Shown here in pieces: positions 1 through 7,888 of a DNA stretch of 64,000 nt. The stretch is from positions 62,001 through 126,000 of the forward strand of contig NZ_RJJY01000002.1 in the NCBI RefSeq assembly GCF_003751085.1. The letters are read 5' to 3'. The translations under genes and the position numbers were made by a program. The notes under the pieces are model-generated. The model had not been told where the DNA came from. It ran no database searches and was given only the letters and a program-made list of their open reading frames with translations. Within the stretch, counting starts at the first letter, position 1, and the number at the start of each line of letters is the position of its first letter. The stretch is from Micromonospora sp. Llam0 (GTDB taxonomy: Bacteria; Actinomycetota; Actinomycetes; Mycobacteriales; Micromonosporaceae).

Positions 1-379
1 ACGGTGCCAGGGCGGTAACCGTCGCCACGATCGCGTCGATGTCCCGGGTGTCCAGGCAGATCGGCACCGCGTCGACGTCGCCGAACTGTTTGAACAGCAC
101 CGCCTTGCCCTCCATGACGGGCATCGCGGCGCGTGGGCCGATGTCACCGAGGCCGAGCACCGCGGTGCCGTCGGTGACCACCGCGACCGTGTGCGACACC
201 CAGGTGTAGTCGTCGACCAGGGTCGGGTCGGCGGCGATCGCCTCGCACACCCGGGCCACCCCGGGGGTGTACGCGAGTGAAAGGTCGTCCCGGTCGGCCA
301 GCGCGACGGTGGGCGTGATCGCCATCTTGCCGCCCCGATGCAGGTCGAAGACCGGGTCAGAAATTGCCACAGTAGACAT
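1..379 (-). CDS. NAD(P)-dependent malic enzyme, N-terminal part (runs off the left edge)
   Basis: Decarboxylates malate to pyruvate and CO2 in the cytoplasm, linking the TCA cycle to pyruvate and NAD(P)H. Only the first 126 codons are in the window. They show the family hallmarks: an N-terminal HRGGKMAI segment, the substrate-loop AYTPGVA at residues 36-42, and a [14 protein letters not shown] segment around residues 68-81. The ATG start is preceded by CTGGAG at a normal distance. The gene reads toward the left edge, so the catalytic lysine region and the Rossmann domain are outside. Cofactor preference cannot be judged from this part. Confidence 0.9.
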   Translation of the reverse strand, partial: MSTVAISDPVFDLHRGGKMAITPTVALADRDDLSLAYTPGVARVCEAIAADPTLVDDYTWVSHTVAVVTDGTAVLGLGDIGPRAAMPVMEGKAVLFKQFGDVDAVPICLDTRDIDAIVATVTALAP

Positions 380-518
380 GGTGACTCCAGAGCCGTTGAG
401 CGTGATAGATCGCCGCCGGCTCGGCGCGAGGTCAGCGTTGACCGGCGAGGCGCTGCGGGGGTCACCCGAATTCCGTGTCGAGCATAGTGTCACACAGCGC
501 GGTTTACCGCGAAGTGGT

Positions 519-842
519 TCACCGCAGTCGGTGCCCCGGGCCCACCCGGCGTGGCTGCGGCCAGTAGCGGCACAGCACCCGGCCGCGCACGTCGGCCACC
601 CCGAAGGCGCGCGAGTCGTCAGTGACCAGATCGTTGTCCCCGCGCAACCACCAGCCGCCGGACTCGGCCCGTACCGCTCGTTTGACCACCAGCAGTCCGG
701 GACGGGACCGGAAGGTGGCGACCACCACGTCCCCCGGGCGGACCGCCCGCCCGCCCCGGCGGACCAGCAGCGCGTCGCCGTGCCGCAAGGTGGGGGCCAT
801 CGACGGTCCGTGCACGAGCACGGCGAACAGTGGTGAAAGCAC
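519..842 (-). CDS. sodX: Nickel-type superoxide dismutase maturation protease SodX
   Basis: Small S26-type serine peptidase expected to remove the leader of the divergently encoded nickel SOD so that nickel can bind its new N-terminus. The chosen GTG start gives 107 residues and follows GGGAGG at 5 nt; the frame stays open further upstream, but that part has no domain. The catalytic pair is visible as S14 in HGPSMAPTL and K54 in LLVVKRAVR, followed by the family's RGDND motif near residue 68. There is no membrane anchor, as is usual for SodX. Head-to-head pairing with sodN is the classic arrangement. Confidence 0.9.
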   Translation of the reverse strand: MLSPLFAVLVHGPSMAPTLRHGDALLVRRGGRAVRPGDVVVATFRSRPGLLVVKRAVRAESGGWWLRGDNDLVTDDSRAFGVADVRGRVLCRYWPQPRRVGPGHRLR

Positions 843-891
843 TTGCACCTCCCGCCAGGTCAGCGAGCCCGATGCGCGATAGGGTCGGCAG

Positions 892-906
892 GGAGGATCA
901 TCCTCC
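892..906. promoter_or_regulatory. Palindrome between sodX and sodN (candidate operator)
   Basis: GGAGGATCATCCTCC is a perfect 7+7 palindrome around one central base, in the 115-bp divergent intergenic region 52 bp before sodN. It does not look like a Nur box as I remember it (TTGCAA repeats). Operator function is an inference from symmetry and position. Confidence 0.4.
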
Positions 907-957
907 AGCTTACGCGTGCCGGCGATCGTGCCGCCGGCCAACACACGGAGGGTCCTG

Positions 958-1365
958 ATGCGACTTCTACGCATGTTTACTCCGCGCACGGTGGTCAGCG
1001 CCCACTGCGACCTGCCCTGTGGCGTCTACGACCCGGCGCAGGCCCGGATCGAGGCCGAATCCATCAAGGCGATCGCGGAGAAGTACCAGGCGAACACCGA
1101 CCCGGAGTTCCGCACCCGGGCGCTGATCATCAAGGAGCAGCGCTCCGAGTTGGTCAAGCACCACCTGTGGGTGCTCTGGACCGACTACTTCAAGCCGCCG
1201 CACTTCGAGAAGTACCCGCAGCTGCACCAGCTGTTCAACGAGGCGACCAAGCTCGCCGGTGGCGGCGGCGGGACCAAGGCGTCGGTCGACCCGGCCAAGG
1301 CGGACGAGCTGCTGGTCAAGATCGACGAGATCGCGAAGATCTTCTGGGAGACCAAGCAGGCGTGA
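958..1365 (+). CDS. sodN: Nickel superoxide dismutase
   Basis: Cytoplasmic Ni-dependent dismutation of superoxide to O2 and H2O2. The protein has 135 residues: a 15-residue leader followed by the nickel hook HCDLPCGVY (H16, C17, C21 here; positions 1, 2 and 6 of the mature enzyme), which supplies the His and both Cys ligands. The rest is the expected four-helix bundle and includes the conserved HHLWVLWTDYFKPPH segment. ATG 958 was chosen because GGAGGG lies 5 nt upstream and because an earlier in-frame start would lengthen the leader beyond the family norm. Leader removal is assigned to the divergent SodX. A strong hairpin follows at once. Confidence 0.97.
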   Translation: MRLLRMFTPRTVVSAHCDLPCGVYDPAQARIEAESIKAIAEKYQANTDPEFRTRALIIKEQRSELVKHHLWVLWTDYFKPPHFEKYPQLHQLFNEATKLAGGGGGTKASVDPAKADELLVKIDEIAKIFWETKQA

Positions 1366-1372
1366 TCCGCCG

Positions 1373-1405
1373 GTCCGGCCGGTGCGCGGTGCGCACCGGC
1401 CGGAC
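1373..1405 (+). terminator. sodN terminator hairpin
   Basis: Perfect 15-bp inverted repeat (GTCCGGCCGGTGCGC and its complement) with a 3-nt loop, starting 7 bp after the sodN stop codon. There is no T-tract, which is common for actinobacterial terminators. Confidence 0.8.
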
Positions 1406-1549
1406 GGGTCCGCCGGGCACGGGGCACCCCGCCGCGGCCGTGGTAGGTGCCGCGCACCACCCCGCCCGGCTCGGTCGGACGACGAATCGCTCCGGATGAC
1501 ACCGCAGGGATAGACGTCAACCGGTAGAGTCCACGCGGGGGTATCCGGG

Positions 1550-1963
1550 ATGAGTTCGCTGGTCACACAATCCGAGCCGACCGTCGACGACGACGTGGTG
1601 CTGCTCACCGTGCCTGCCGACGGTGGCTACCTGAGCGTGCTGCGTACCGCGACGGCCGGGCTGGCCGCACGCCTGCACTTCGCGCTGGACGAGATCGAGG
1701 ATCTGCGGATCGCGGTCGACGAGGCCTGCGCCATGCTGCTCGCCGTCGCCACCCGCGACGCCGACCTGCAGTGCCGGTTCTCGGTGACCGACGACGCGCT
1801 GACCGTCGAGGTCGCCGTCGCGACGGTACGCGGTGCCCGGCTGCCACCGGAGTCCTCCTTCGCCTGGAAGGTGCTCCGGGCGCTGACCACGTCGGCGACG
1901 GCGACCGCCAGCAGCGGCCAGGCCAGCATCAGACTGCTCACCCGCCGGTCCGGCGGCCGCTGA
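1550..1963 (+). CDS. RsbW-like GHKL ATPase-fold protein (putative anti-sigma factor)
   Basis: A 137-residue soluble protein with the size and fold signature of HATPase_c_2 anti-sigma kinases: a first half of the DEIEDLRIAVDEACAMLL type corresponds to the N-box helix, and an RLPPESSFAWKVLRAL segment sits where the glycine-rich lid lies. The usual N-box Asn and the DNGxG motif are not evident, so ATP binding may be weakened. A TAGAGT -10-like element lies at 1525-1530. No sigma factor or anti-anti-sigma gene is adjacent, so the partner is unknown. Confidence 0.65.
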   Translation: MSSLVTQSEPTVDDDVVLLTVPADGGYLSVLRTATAGLAARLHFALDEIEDLRIAVDEACAMLLAVATRDADLQCRFSVTDDALTVEVAVATVRGARLPPESSFAWKVLRALTTSATATASSGQASIRLLTRRSGGR

Positions 1964-2011
1964 CCCCGCAGGAGTTCTCCACCGGCGGCCGTCCCGCCGG
2001 TGTTCGGTTGG

Positions 2012-2410
2012 TCACTCCAGCCCGAAGGCCCGGGTCGTCGGCGGGGCCACCAGCAGCGCGGTCACCACCAGCCCCAGCCCGATCAACGGTACGCCGAGCC
2101 AGGCCAGGCCGCCGACGATCATGTAGTAGCCGACCGGGAGCAGCATCAACTGCGCGACGATGGCCGGTGCCCGGGCCGCGCTACGGCGGCGGGCCACCGC
2201 ACGGGCCAGCACCGCCAGCAGCACCGCACCGCCGACGGCGAACCCGGTGACGATCAGCGCCGAGGCGAGGTCGGTCGCGGTGCTGGTGAGATCCTGGTAC
2301 GCGAGATAGCCGGCGACCAGCCCCACGGCCACCGCCTCCCCGGCCAGCGACCGCACCGCCCACCGCAGCGTCACCGGGGTGGGCTGTGCGTCGATGGTCA
2401 CGGGCGTCAC
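2012..2410 (-). CDS. Small integral membrane protein, unknown function
   Basis: About 132 residues with four probable membrane helices (around residues 20-40, 47-70, 82-102 and 105-125) joined by short basic loops such as ARAVARRRSAAR. I do not recognise a family. The GTG at 2410 is used; a second in-frame GTG at 2401 is an alternative. It is divergent from the lipid kinase gene, with only about 20 bp between this start and the presumed -10 box of that gene, so the two promoters probably overlap. Confidence 0.6.
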   Translation of the reverse strand: MTPVTIDAQPTPVTLRWAVRSLAGEAVAVGLVAGYLAYQDLTSTATDLASALIVTGFAVGGAVLLAVLARAVARRRSAARAPAIVAQLMLLPVGYYMIVGGLAWLGVPLIGLGLVVTALLVAPPTTRAFGLE

Positions 2411-2444
2411 GATACCCGCGCCGGCTCGCGATAAAGTGCCGGCC

Positions 2445-3395
2445 ATGCGGGCCCTCTTGGTGGTCAATCCGAAGGCCACCACCACCAGCGAGCGCACCCG
2501 GGACGTGATCGTCCGGGCGTTGCGCAGCGAAGTCGACCTGTCGGTGGCGTCCACCCACCGGCGCGGGCATGCCGTCGCACTGGCCCGGGCGGCCGCCGAG
2601 GACGGCTTCGACGTGGTGGTCACGCTGGGCGGCGACGGCACCGTGAACGAGGCCGTCAACGGCCTGATGACGTCCGCGCCGGCGGTGGAGACGCTGCCAG
2701 GTGCGGCAGCAGACCGGTTGCCGGCGCTGGCGGTGGTGCCGCTCGGCTCGACGAACGTCTTCGCCCGTGCGGTGGGGCTGCCGCCGCAGTGGCCGGAGGC
2801 GACGAGCGTACTGCTGGAGGGTCTGCGGACCGGACGGTTCCGTACCGTCGGTCTGGGCCGGGCCGACGACCGGTACTTCACCTTCTGCGCCGGCCTGGGG
2901 CTGGACGCGGCGGTGATCCGGCAGGTCGAGCGGGCCCGGCTGCGCGGGCGCCGGTCCACCGTCGGGCTCTATCTCCGGTCGATGGTCAGCGAGTTCTTCA
3001 TCGGCATGGACCGGCGGCATCCGGCGATCCGGTTGGAGCGGGCCGGCGAGCCGGTGGCGGCCGAACTCGCCACCGTCGTGGTCCAGAACACCGCGCCGTG
3101 GACCTTCATCGGTGAACGGGCGATCAATCCGAATCCGGAGGCGTCCTTCGATCTCGGCCTGGACGTGATGGCGCTTCGCCAATTGCACGTACCGAGCACC
3201 ACCCGCACTTTGGCCCAGGTCGCCGCCAGCCGACCGGATCCACGCGGACGCCAACTAGTCCGCCTACACGATTTGTCCGAATTTACGCTATCCGCAACAC
3301 AGCCGCAGGCCTTCCAACTCGACGGCGATTATCTCGGAGAGCGGCTCAGAGTCCGTTTCACGGCGGTCCGAGAGGCCTTGCGAGTGGTCTTCTGA
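2445..3395 (+). CDS. Diacylglycerol kinase-family lipid kinase
   Basis: ATP-dependent phosphorylation of a lipid such as diacylglycerol or a sphingoid-like substrate at the membrane face. In 316 residues the DAGK catalytic fold is clear: VVNPKA at residues 6-11, the nucleotide loop GGDGTVNE at 62-69, and VPLGSTNVFAR typical of the second loop of the family. ATG 2445 lies 7 nt after TAAAGT (2432-2437), consistent with a leaderless mRNA; an earlier in-frame ATG would extend into the divergent promoter. The exact lipid substrate cannot be read from sequence. Confidence 0.88.
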   Translation: MRALLVVNPKATTTSERTRDVIVRALRSEVDLSVASTHRRGHAVALARAAAEDGFDVVVTLGGDGTVNEAVNGLMTSAPAVETLPGAAADRLPALAVVPLGSTNVFARAVGLPPQWPEATSVLLEGLRTGRFRTVGLGRADDRYFTFCAGLGLDAAVIRQVERARLRGRRSTVGLYLRSMVSEFFIGMDRRHPAIRLERAGEPVAAELATVVVQNTAPWTFIGERAINPNPEASFDLGLDVMALRQLHVPSTTRTLAQVAASRPDPRGRQLVRLHDLSEFTLSATQPQAFQLDGDYLGERLRVRFTAVREALRVVF

Positions 3396-3819
3396 CACGC
3401 TCCGTAACCGAGCTTCGACTGCAGAGCGTGACCAGAGGCGCGGAAGACACGTAGCTGAAATGCCTGCACTGCGGGGCGGACCGTACTACATTGATTCTTG
3501 ACTGTCGCACTCCGGGTGTCGGTGAGCGTCAGAAAACGGACAAATGGGTCGTGACGTTGCTCACCCGATTGGACTTTTTCTGAGCGCTGCTCTTGACATC
3601 GCAGGGGTTCGTGAAAGTATTCACAAGCGGACCGATTCACCCGGGACGTTGCCTGGATGCGCTCGCCACGCGGCAGCTAGGAGCAACGTTCCACAGGCTT
3701 ACGCCTGCTCACGCGCTGCCGATCCGACGGATGCAATCCGTTGTGGCCGACTGCGCGGGCGCATAAAGAAAGACCGGAGCATTTACCGCCACCGATCCAG
3801 AATGAGGAGTGTTGCCGCC
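3396..3819 (+). other. Long non-coding stretch ahead of whiB1
   Basis: 424 bp, noticeably more AT-rich than its surroundings, with no convincing coding frame. It holds the probable whiB1 promoter region: a TTGACA hexamer at 3593-3598, the CRP-like palindrome at 3611-3624, and a GAGGAG ribosome binding site at 3804-3809. The transcript leader is probably well over 100 nt. Confidence 0.6.
3611..3624. promoter_or_regulatory. CRP-like binding site upstream of whiB1
   Basis: GTGA-N6-TCAC in the context CGTGAAAGTATTCACA matches the core of the actinobacterial cAMP receptor protein site. It lies 195 bp before the whiB1 start and 12 bp after a TTGACA hexamer. In Mycobacterium tuberculosis whiB1 is a known target of the CRP homologue, so conservation of the link is plausible; binding here is inferred. 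Confidence 0.6.
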
Positions 3820-4077
3820 ATGGACTGGCGTCACCATGCTGTCTGCCGCGACGAGGACCCGGAGCTGTTCTTCCCGATCGGGACGTCCGGCCCCGCGATC
3901 CTGCAGGTCGAGCAGGCCAAGGCTGTCTGCCGGCGCTGCTCCGTGACCGACCAGTGCCTGCAGTGGGCGCTGGAGTCCGGACAGGACGCTGGCGTCTGGG
4001 GCGGGATGAGCGAAGAGGAGCGGCGCGCCGTCAAGCGTCGCGGCGGACTGCGCGTCCTGCGCGCTCAAACTGCCTGA
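3820..4077 (+). CDS. whiB1: WhiB1-type iron-sulfur transcriptional regulator
   Basis: An 85-residue WhiB protein that binds a [4Fe-4S] cluster and acts with the primary sigma factor in redox or NO-sensitive control. The four cluster ligands are C9, C37, C40 and C46, followed by the GVWGG turn and a basic C-terminal DNA-binding tail (RRAVKRRGG). The N-terminus MDWRHHAVCRDEDPELFFP is the WhiB1 signature. ATG 3820 was chosen over upstream in-frame starts because the family begins here and a GAGGAG site is 10 nt away. It is followed by a strong bidirectional terminator. Confidence 0.95.
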   Translation: MDWRHHAVCRDEDPELFFPIGTSGPAILQVEQAKAVCRRCSVTDQCLQWALESGQDAGVWGGMSEEERRAVKRRGGLRVLRAQTA

Positions 4078-4106
4078 CCCACCCGACCACCAAGCGACGT
4101 CCGTAC

Positions 4107-4135
4107 GGCGCCCCGGAGCTGAACTCCGGGGCGCC
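4107..4135. terminator. Bidirectional terminator between whiB1 and the sulfur operon
   Basis: Perfect 12-bp inverted repeat GGCGCCCCGGAG with a 5-nt loop, placed between the convergent ends of whiB1 (4077) and the chelatase gene (4196). It can serve both strands. Confidence 0.85.
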
Positions 4136-4195
4136 GTCGTACATTGCACTGCGGCAACCTCAGACCGGCAACCGCCACGGTACGCGGCAGCCCGC

Positions 4196-4936
4196 TCAGA
4201 CCAGCACCGGTGCGGCCCGGTCGACCCGGTGCAGCACCAGCCGGGCCAGTTCCGGCGCGCCGGCCAGCGGTGCCGCCGCACAGACCGAGCCGGCCTGCCG
4301 GGCCGACGCCACCGCCGTGTCGTAGAGCAGGCCGGGTGCCAGGAAGTACGCGGCCACCGCGACGCGCCGGGCACCCGCCGCACGCAGGGTCTCGACCGCC
4401 GCCCCCGCAGTCGGCGGCGCCGCCGACGCGAAGCCTTCGACACACGGCACCCCGACCTCGGCGCCGAACGCCGCCGCGGCCACCGCCACCGTCTGCCGGG
4501 CCGGAGCCGACCGGGTGCCGGCGGCGGCCAGCACCACAGCGTCCCAGCCGGCGCCGGCCTCGGCGAGTCGCCGCCGCAGCCCGGCGGTCAACAGCGGGTC
4601 CACCTCGCCGGAGCCGACCGACGGGCCGAGCACCTGCGTCGTCGTCACCGGCATTCGCAACCCGTCCCGGTACGCGGCCCGCACCACCTCGGGAACGTCC
4701 ACCCGGCCGTGGAACGCCTCGGTCAGCAGCAGCGGCACCACCGTCGCCGCCGGATAGCCGGCAGCCTGCAGGTCGGCCAGCACCGCCCCGGGACGTGGAC
4801 CGGCGTGGTCCAGGTAGGCGGCCCGGACGTCGGCCCCCGGCCGGGCCGCAGCGACCGCCCGGACCAGCGCCCGGGTCGCCGTCGCCGCCCGCGGGTCCCG
4901 GCTGCCGTGCGCCACCAGCACGATCGGCCCGGTCAT
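4196..4936 (-). CDS. Sirohydrochlorin chelatase (CbiX/SirB family)
   Basis: Inserts Fe2+ (or Co2+) into sirohydrochlorin; here most likely iron, to make the siroheme needed by the sulfite reductase of the same operon. The 246 residues contain two CbiX-like repeats; the first starts LVAHGSRDPR with metal-binding H10, and a PLLLTEAFHGR segment (around residue 80) supplies the second conserved His. The second half keeps FLAPGLLYD. The start ATG overlaps the cysH stop as ATGA, so the two are translationally coupled. It is the last gene of the operon and ends before a shared terminator. Confidence 0.88.
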   Translation of the reverse strand: MTGPIVLVAHGSRDPRAATATRALVRAVAAARPGADVRAAYLDHAGPRPGAVLADLQAAGYPAATVVPLLLTEAFHGRVDVPEVVRAAYRDGLRMPVTTTQVLGPSVGSGEVDPLLTAGLRRRLAEAGAGWDAVVLAAAGTRSAPARQTVAVAAAAFGAEVGVPCVEGFASAAPPTAGAAVETLRAAGARRVAVAAYFLAPGLLYDTAVASARQAGSVCAAAPLAGAPELARLVLHRVDRAAPVLV

Positions 4937-5694
4937 CCGTGCAGGCCGCACTCGGTCTTCTCGAACATCGCCCAGCGGCCGGCCCGTGGGTCCTCGCCGG
5001 CGGTGGTACGCCGGGTGCACGGCCAGCAGCCGATCGAGGTGTAACCCTGCTTGAACAGCTCGTTGACCGGGATGTTCCACCGGGACACGTAGGCGTCCAC
5101 GTCCGCCTGGGTCCACGCCGCGATCGGATTGACCTTGACCCGGCCGCGTCGGGCGTCGAACCCGACCACCGGAGTGTTCGCCCTGGTCGGCGACTCGTCA
5201 CGGCGCAGCCCGGCGGCCCAGGCGTCGTAGTCGCCGAGTGCCCGTTCCAACGGCTCGACCTTGCGCAGCGCACAGCACTCGTCGGGGGCCCGGTTGAACA
5301 GCCGCGGACCGAACTCGCCGTCCTGCTGGCCGACGGTCATCCGGGGCCGGATCGACCGGAGGTTCACCGGCATGGTCGCGGCCACCTGGTCGCGGACCCG
5401 CAGCGTCTCCGGGAAGTGCAGGCCGGTGTCGAGGAAGACCACGTCGACGCCGGGCGCCACCCGGGAGACCAGGTGCGCCAACACCCCGTCCGCCATCGAA
5501 CTGGTCACGCAGAACCGGTCGCCGAAGGTCCGCACCGCCCACCGGGCGACCTCCTCGGCCGGAGCGCCGTCCAGCTCCCGGCCGGCGTGTTCGGCGAGGG
5601 CCCGCAGCTCGGCCGGGCTGCGTCGGGTAGGTGGTTGGTCAGCGGCCGAACCGAGCCGAATCAGGTTCAGGTCCGCGGCGAGCACCGGGCTCAT
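4933..5694 (-). CDS. cysH: Adenylyl-sulfate (APS) reductase, CysH family
   Basis: Reduces activated sulfate to sulfite in assimilatory sulfur metabolism. The 253 residues show the PAPS-reductase fold (TSSMADG P-loop-like segment near 64-70, FLDTGLHFPET near 88-97) and the cluster ligands C140-C141 and C223-C226 that mark the [4Fe-4S] APS-reducing type, plus the catalytic C249 in the C-terminal KTECGLH. The ATG overlaps the stop of the preceding 54-aa gene (ATGA) and its own stop overlaps the chelatase start. Position between sulfite reductase and siroheme chelatase fixes its pathway. Confidence 0.95.
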   Translation of the reverse strand: MSPVLAADLNLIRLGSAADQPPTRRSPAELRALAEHAGRELDGAPAEEVARWAVRTFGDRFCVTSSMADGVLAHLVSRVAPGVDVVFLDTGLHFPETLRVRDQVAATMPVNLRSIRPRMTVGQQDGEFGPRLFNRAPDECCALRKVEPLERALGDYDAWAAGLRRDESPTRANTPVVGFDARRGRVKVNPIAAWTQADVDAYVSRWNIPVNELFKQGYTSIGCWPCTRRTTAGEDPRAGRWAMFEKTECGLHG

Positions 5695-5855
5695 CGGGAC
5701 ACCCCCTTGCGGGCCAGCAGTCCGGTGAACCGGACGGTGAAGACCCGGGCGCAGGCGTGGCACTCCCAGGCGGTGTGCGCGTCGGCGTGCGGGCGGAGGT
5801 TCTCCTCCCCGCAGTACGGGCAGTAGAGCGGTGCCGCGCGTGTCTCGGTGCTCAC
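5691..5855 (-). CDS. Small zinc-ribbon protein of the sulfur operon
   Basis: A 54-residue protein between sir and cysH. It carries two CxxC knuckles, C12-x2-C15 (YCPYCGEEN) and C32-x2-C35 (ECHACARVF), with two His between them, so a zinc ribbon or small iron-sulfur site is likely. The GTG start has GAGGTGAGG upstream, the gap to sir is 19 bp, and the stop overlaps the cysH ATG. Coupled translation argues for a job in the same pathway, perhaps assisting the reductase; this is inference and the family is not one I can name. Confidence 0.8.
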   Translation of the reverse strand: MSTETRAAPLYCPYCGEENLRPHADAHTAWECHACARVFTVRFTGLLARKGVSR

Positions 5856-5874
5856 CGCACCTCACCTCGCTCGT

Positions 5875-7566
5875 TCATCGCAACTCCTCCTCGTCGGCCC
5901 GGACGACCCACCTGGCGAACGTCTCGCCGTCGGTACGGCCGGCCAGGTAGCGGCGGACCACGCGTTCGACGTACTCGGGCAGCTCGTCGGCGGTGGTCTT
6001 GAGACCCCGCACCTTGCGCCCGAAGCCGGCGGTCTGCCCCTGGGCCATGCCCAGGCCACCGCCGAGATGGATCTGGTACCCCTCGACCTGCTGGCCGTCC
6101 GGCCCGACGACCAGCTGGCCCTTGAGCCCGATGTCGGCGACCTGGGTGCGGGCGCAGGCGTTCGGGCAGCCGTTGATGTGGATCGAGATGTCGGCGTCCT
6201 CGGCGAGACCGGCCGAGGCCAGCCGCTGCTCCAGGTGAGCCACCAGCTCCTCGCCGCGCCGCTTGGTCTCGACGATGGCCAGCTTGCAGAACTCGATCCC
6301 GGTGCAGGCCATCGTGCCGCGCCGCCAGGTGGACGGCCGGGCTTCCAGGCCGATCGCGCGCATCCCGGTGACCAGCGACTCGACCCGCTCCGGGGCGACG
6401 TCGAGCACCAGCAGTTTCTGGTACGGGGTGAGCCGTACCCGGTCCGAGCCGTGCTCGGCGGCCAGGTCGGCCAGGGCGGCGAGCTGGCTGCCGGAGACCC
6501 GCCCGACCACCGGGGCGACGCCGACGTAGCGGCGGCCGTCAGCCTGCGGGTGCACCCCGATGTGGTCGATCGGCTTGGCCGGCAGCTCCGGAGCCGGCCC
6601 GTCCAGCAGGGTCCGACCCAGGTACTCCTTCTCCAGCACCTCGCGGAACTTCTCCGTGCCCCAGTCGGCGACCAGGAACTTCAGCCGGGCCCGGTGCCGC
6701 AGCCGGCGGTAGCCGTAGTCGCGGAAGATGCCGACCACGCCGGCCCACACGTCGGGCACCTCGGCCAGCGGCACCCAGACGCCGAGCCGCTGGGCGATCA
6801 TCGGGTTGGTGGACAGCCCACCGCCGACCCACAGGTCGAACCCGGGGCCGTGGTCGGGGTGGTCGACGCCGACGAACGAGATGTCGTTGACCTCGTACGG
6901 CGTGTCGGCCAGCCAGGAGATCGACGACTTGAACTTACGGGGCAGGTTGGAGAACTCCTTGCTGCCCACGTACCGGCGGACGATCTCGTCGATCGCCGGG
7001 GTGGGGTCGATCTTCTCGGCGGCGGCGACGCCGGCGACCGGGCTGCCGAGCACGATCCGCGGGCAGTCGCCGCACGCCTCGGTGGTCTCCAGCCCGACAT
7101 CCTCCAGGGCCTTCCAGATCGCCGGCATGTCCTCGACCCGGATCCAGTGCAGCTGGATGTTCTGCCGGTCGGTGACGTCGGCGGTGTCCCGGGCGTACCG
7201 CTGCGAGATGTCGGCGATGGTGCGCAACTGGGCCAGGTTCAGCTGGCCGCCGTCGATGCGCACCCGGAGCATGAAGTACTCGTCCTCCAGCTCGTGCGGC
7301 TCCAGCACGGCGGTGCGCCCGCCGTCGATGCCCGCCTTGCGCTGGGTGTACAGGCCCCACCAGCGAAACCGGCCGCGCAGGTCGGCCGGGTCGATCGAGG
7401 CGAAGCCCTGGTGGGCGTAGATGGTTTCGATCCGGGCCCGCACATTGAGCGGATCGTCGTCCTTCTTGGTCCGCTCGTTGGGGTTGAGCGGCTCGCGGTG
7501 CCCGAGCGCCCACTGCCCCTCGCCGCGCCGGCGGCCGGGTCGGGTCGGGGTGCTGCTGCGCGCCAT
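5875..7566 (-). CDS. sir: Ferredoxin-dependent assimilatory sulfite reductase
   Basis: Six-electron reduction of sulfite to sulfide using siroheme and a [4Fe-4S] cluster. The 563-residue protein has the duplicated nitrite/sulfite reductase ferredoxin-like halves; the cluster and siroheme ligands are C421-x5-C427 and C467-x3-C471 (CTGIEFC ... CPNAC). The length and the short N-terminus match NirA/Sir of actinobacteria. ATG 7566 follows GGAGG at 8 nt. It is the first large gene of the operon, and a 28-codon leader peptide ends 126 bp upstream. Sulfite rather than nitrite as substrate is inferred from the cysH neighbour. Confidence 0.93.
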   Translation of the reverse strand: MARSSTPTRPGRRRGEGQWALGHREPLNPNERTKKDDDPLNVRARIETIYAHQGFASIDPADLRGRFRWWGLYTQRKAGIDGGRTAVLEPHELEDEYFMLRVRIDGGQLNLAQLRTIADISQRYARDTADVTDRQNIQLHWIRVEDMPAIWKALEDVGLETTEACGDCPRIVLGSPVAGVAAAEKIDPTPAIDEIVRRYVGSKEFSNLPRKFKSSISWLADTPYEVNDISFVGVDHPDHGPGFDLWVGGGLSTNPMIAQRLGVWVPLAEVPDVWAGVVGIFRDYGYRRLRHRARLKFLVADWGTEKFREVLEKEYLGRTLLDGPAPELPAKPIDHIGVHPQADGRRYVGVAPVVGRVSGSQLAALADLAAEHGSDRVRLTPYQKLLVLDVAPERVESLVTGMRAIGLEARPSTWRRGTMACTGIEFCKLAIVETKRRGEELVAHLEQRLASAGLAEDADISIHINGCPNACARTQVADIGLKGQLVVGPDGQQVEGYQIHLGGGLGMAQGQTAGFGRKVRGLKTTADELPEYVERVVRRYLAGRTDGETFARWVVRADEEELR

Positions 7567-7692
7567 CGCGGCGTCCTCCGTGTCTGCGGGTCGATCTCGG
7601 TGGGCGGCACGGGCGCCTGCGCCGTCGACGACGGGGCCAGAGAGAAGGCCGGCGCGGAATGCCGCCCGGAACACAAAAAGGTCGGGCGTGCC

Positions 7693-7779
7693 TCAGTTAG
7701 CCGGACAGATGGCGCTGCGGACGCGACCGTAATCGACGTGGCGGCGGGCCACGAAGCGGCGCTCAACGGCAGCGGTCAT
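7693..7779 (-). CDS. Leader peptide of the sulfur-assimilation operon
   Basis: A 28-codon frame (MTAAVERRF-VARRHVDYGRV-RSAICPAN) ending 126 bp before sir. The core RRHVDxxRxxSAxC matches a class of very short actinobacterial leader peptides that I recall upstream of sulfur-related genes. The single Cys codon (TGT, residue 25) sits just before the stop, which would let ribosomes sense cysteine-tRNA supply. CAACAT lies 7 nt before the ATG, so the RNA may start at this codon. A short CGCCCG/CGGGCG stem can form directly after the stop. Attenuation is inferred. Confidence 0.75.
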   Translation of the reverse strand: MTAAVERRFVARRHVDYGRVRSAICPAN

Positions 7780-7888
7780 GGCATGAATGTTGCCACATCC
7801 GTACCGGTCAGACCAGCGCACCGTAGCCAACGTCCCACATGACGGGCGAGCTGTGGGCCGGCTCACCCGCGCCCGGCGGGGCCAGAAA

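Noticed and set aside
5848..7842. Long open plus-strand frame opposite sir
   Set aside because: It mirrors the sir gene; third-position composition and motifs belong to the minus strand. Similar long antisense frames opposite cysH/chelatase, the PdtaS gene, the SRAP gene and CopC-CopD were dropped for the same reason.
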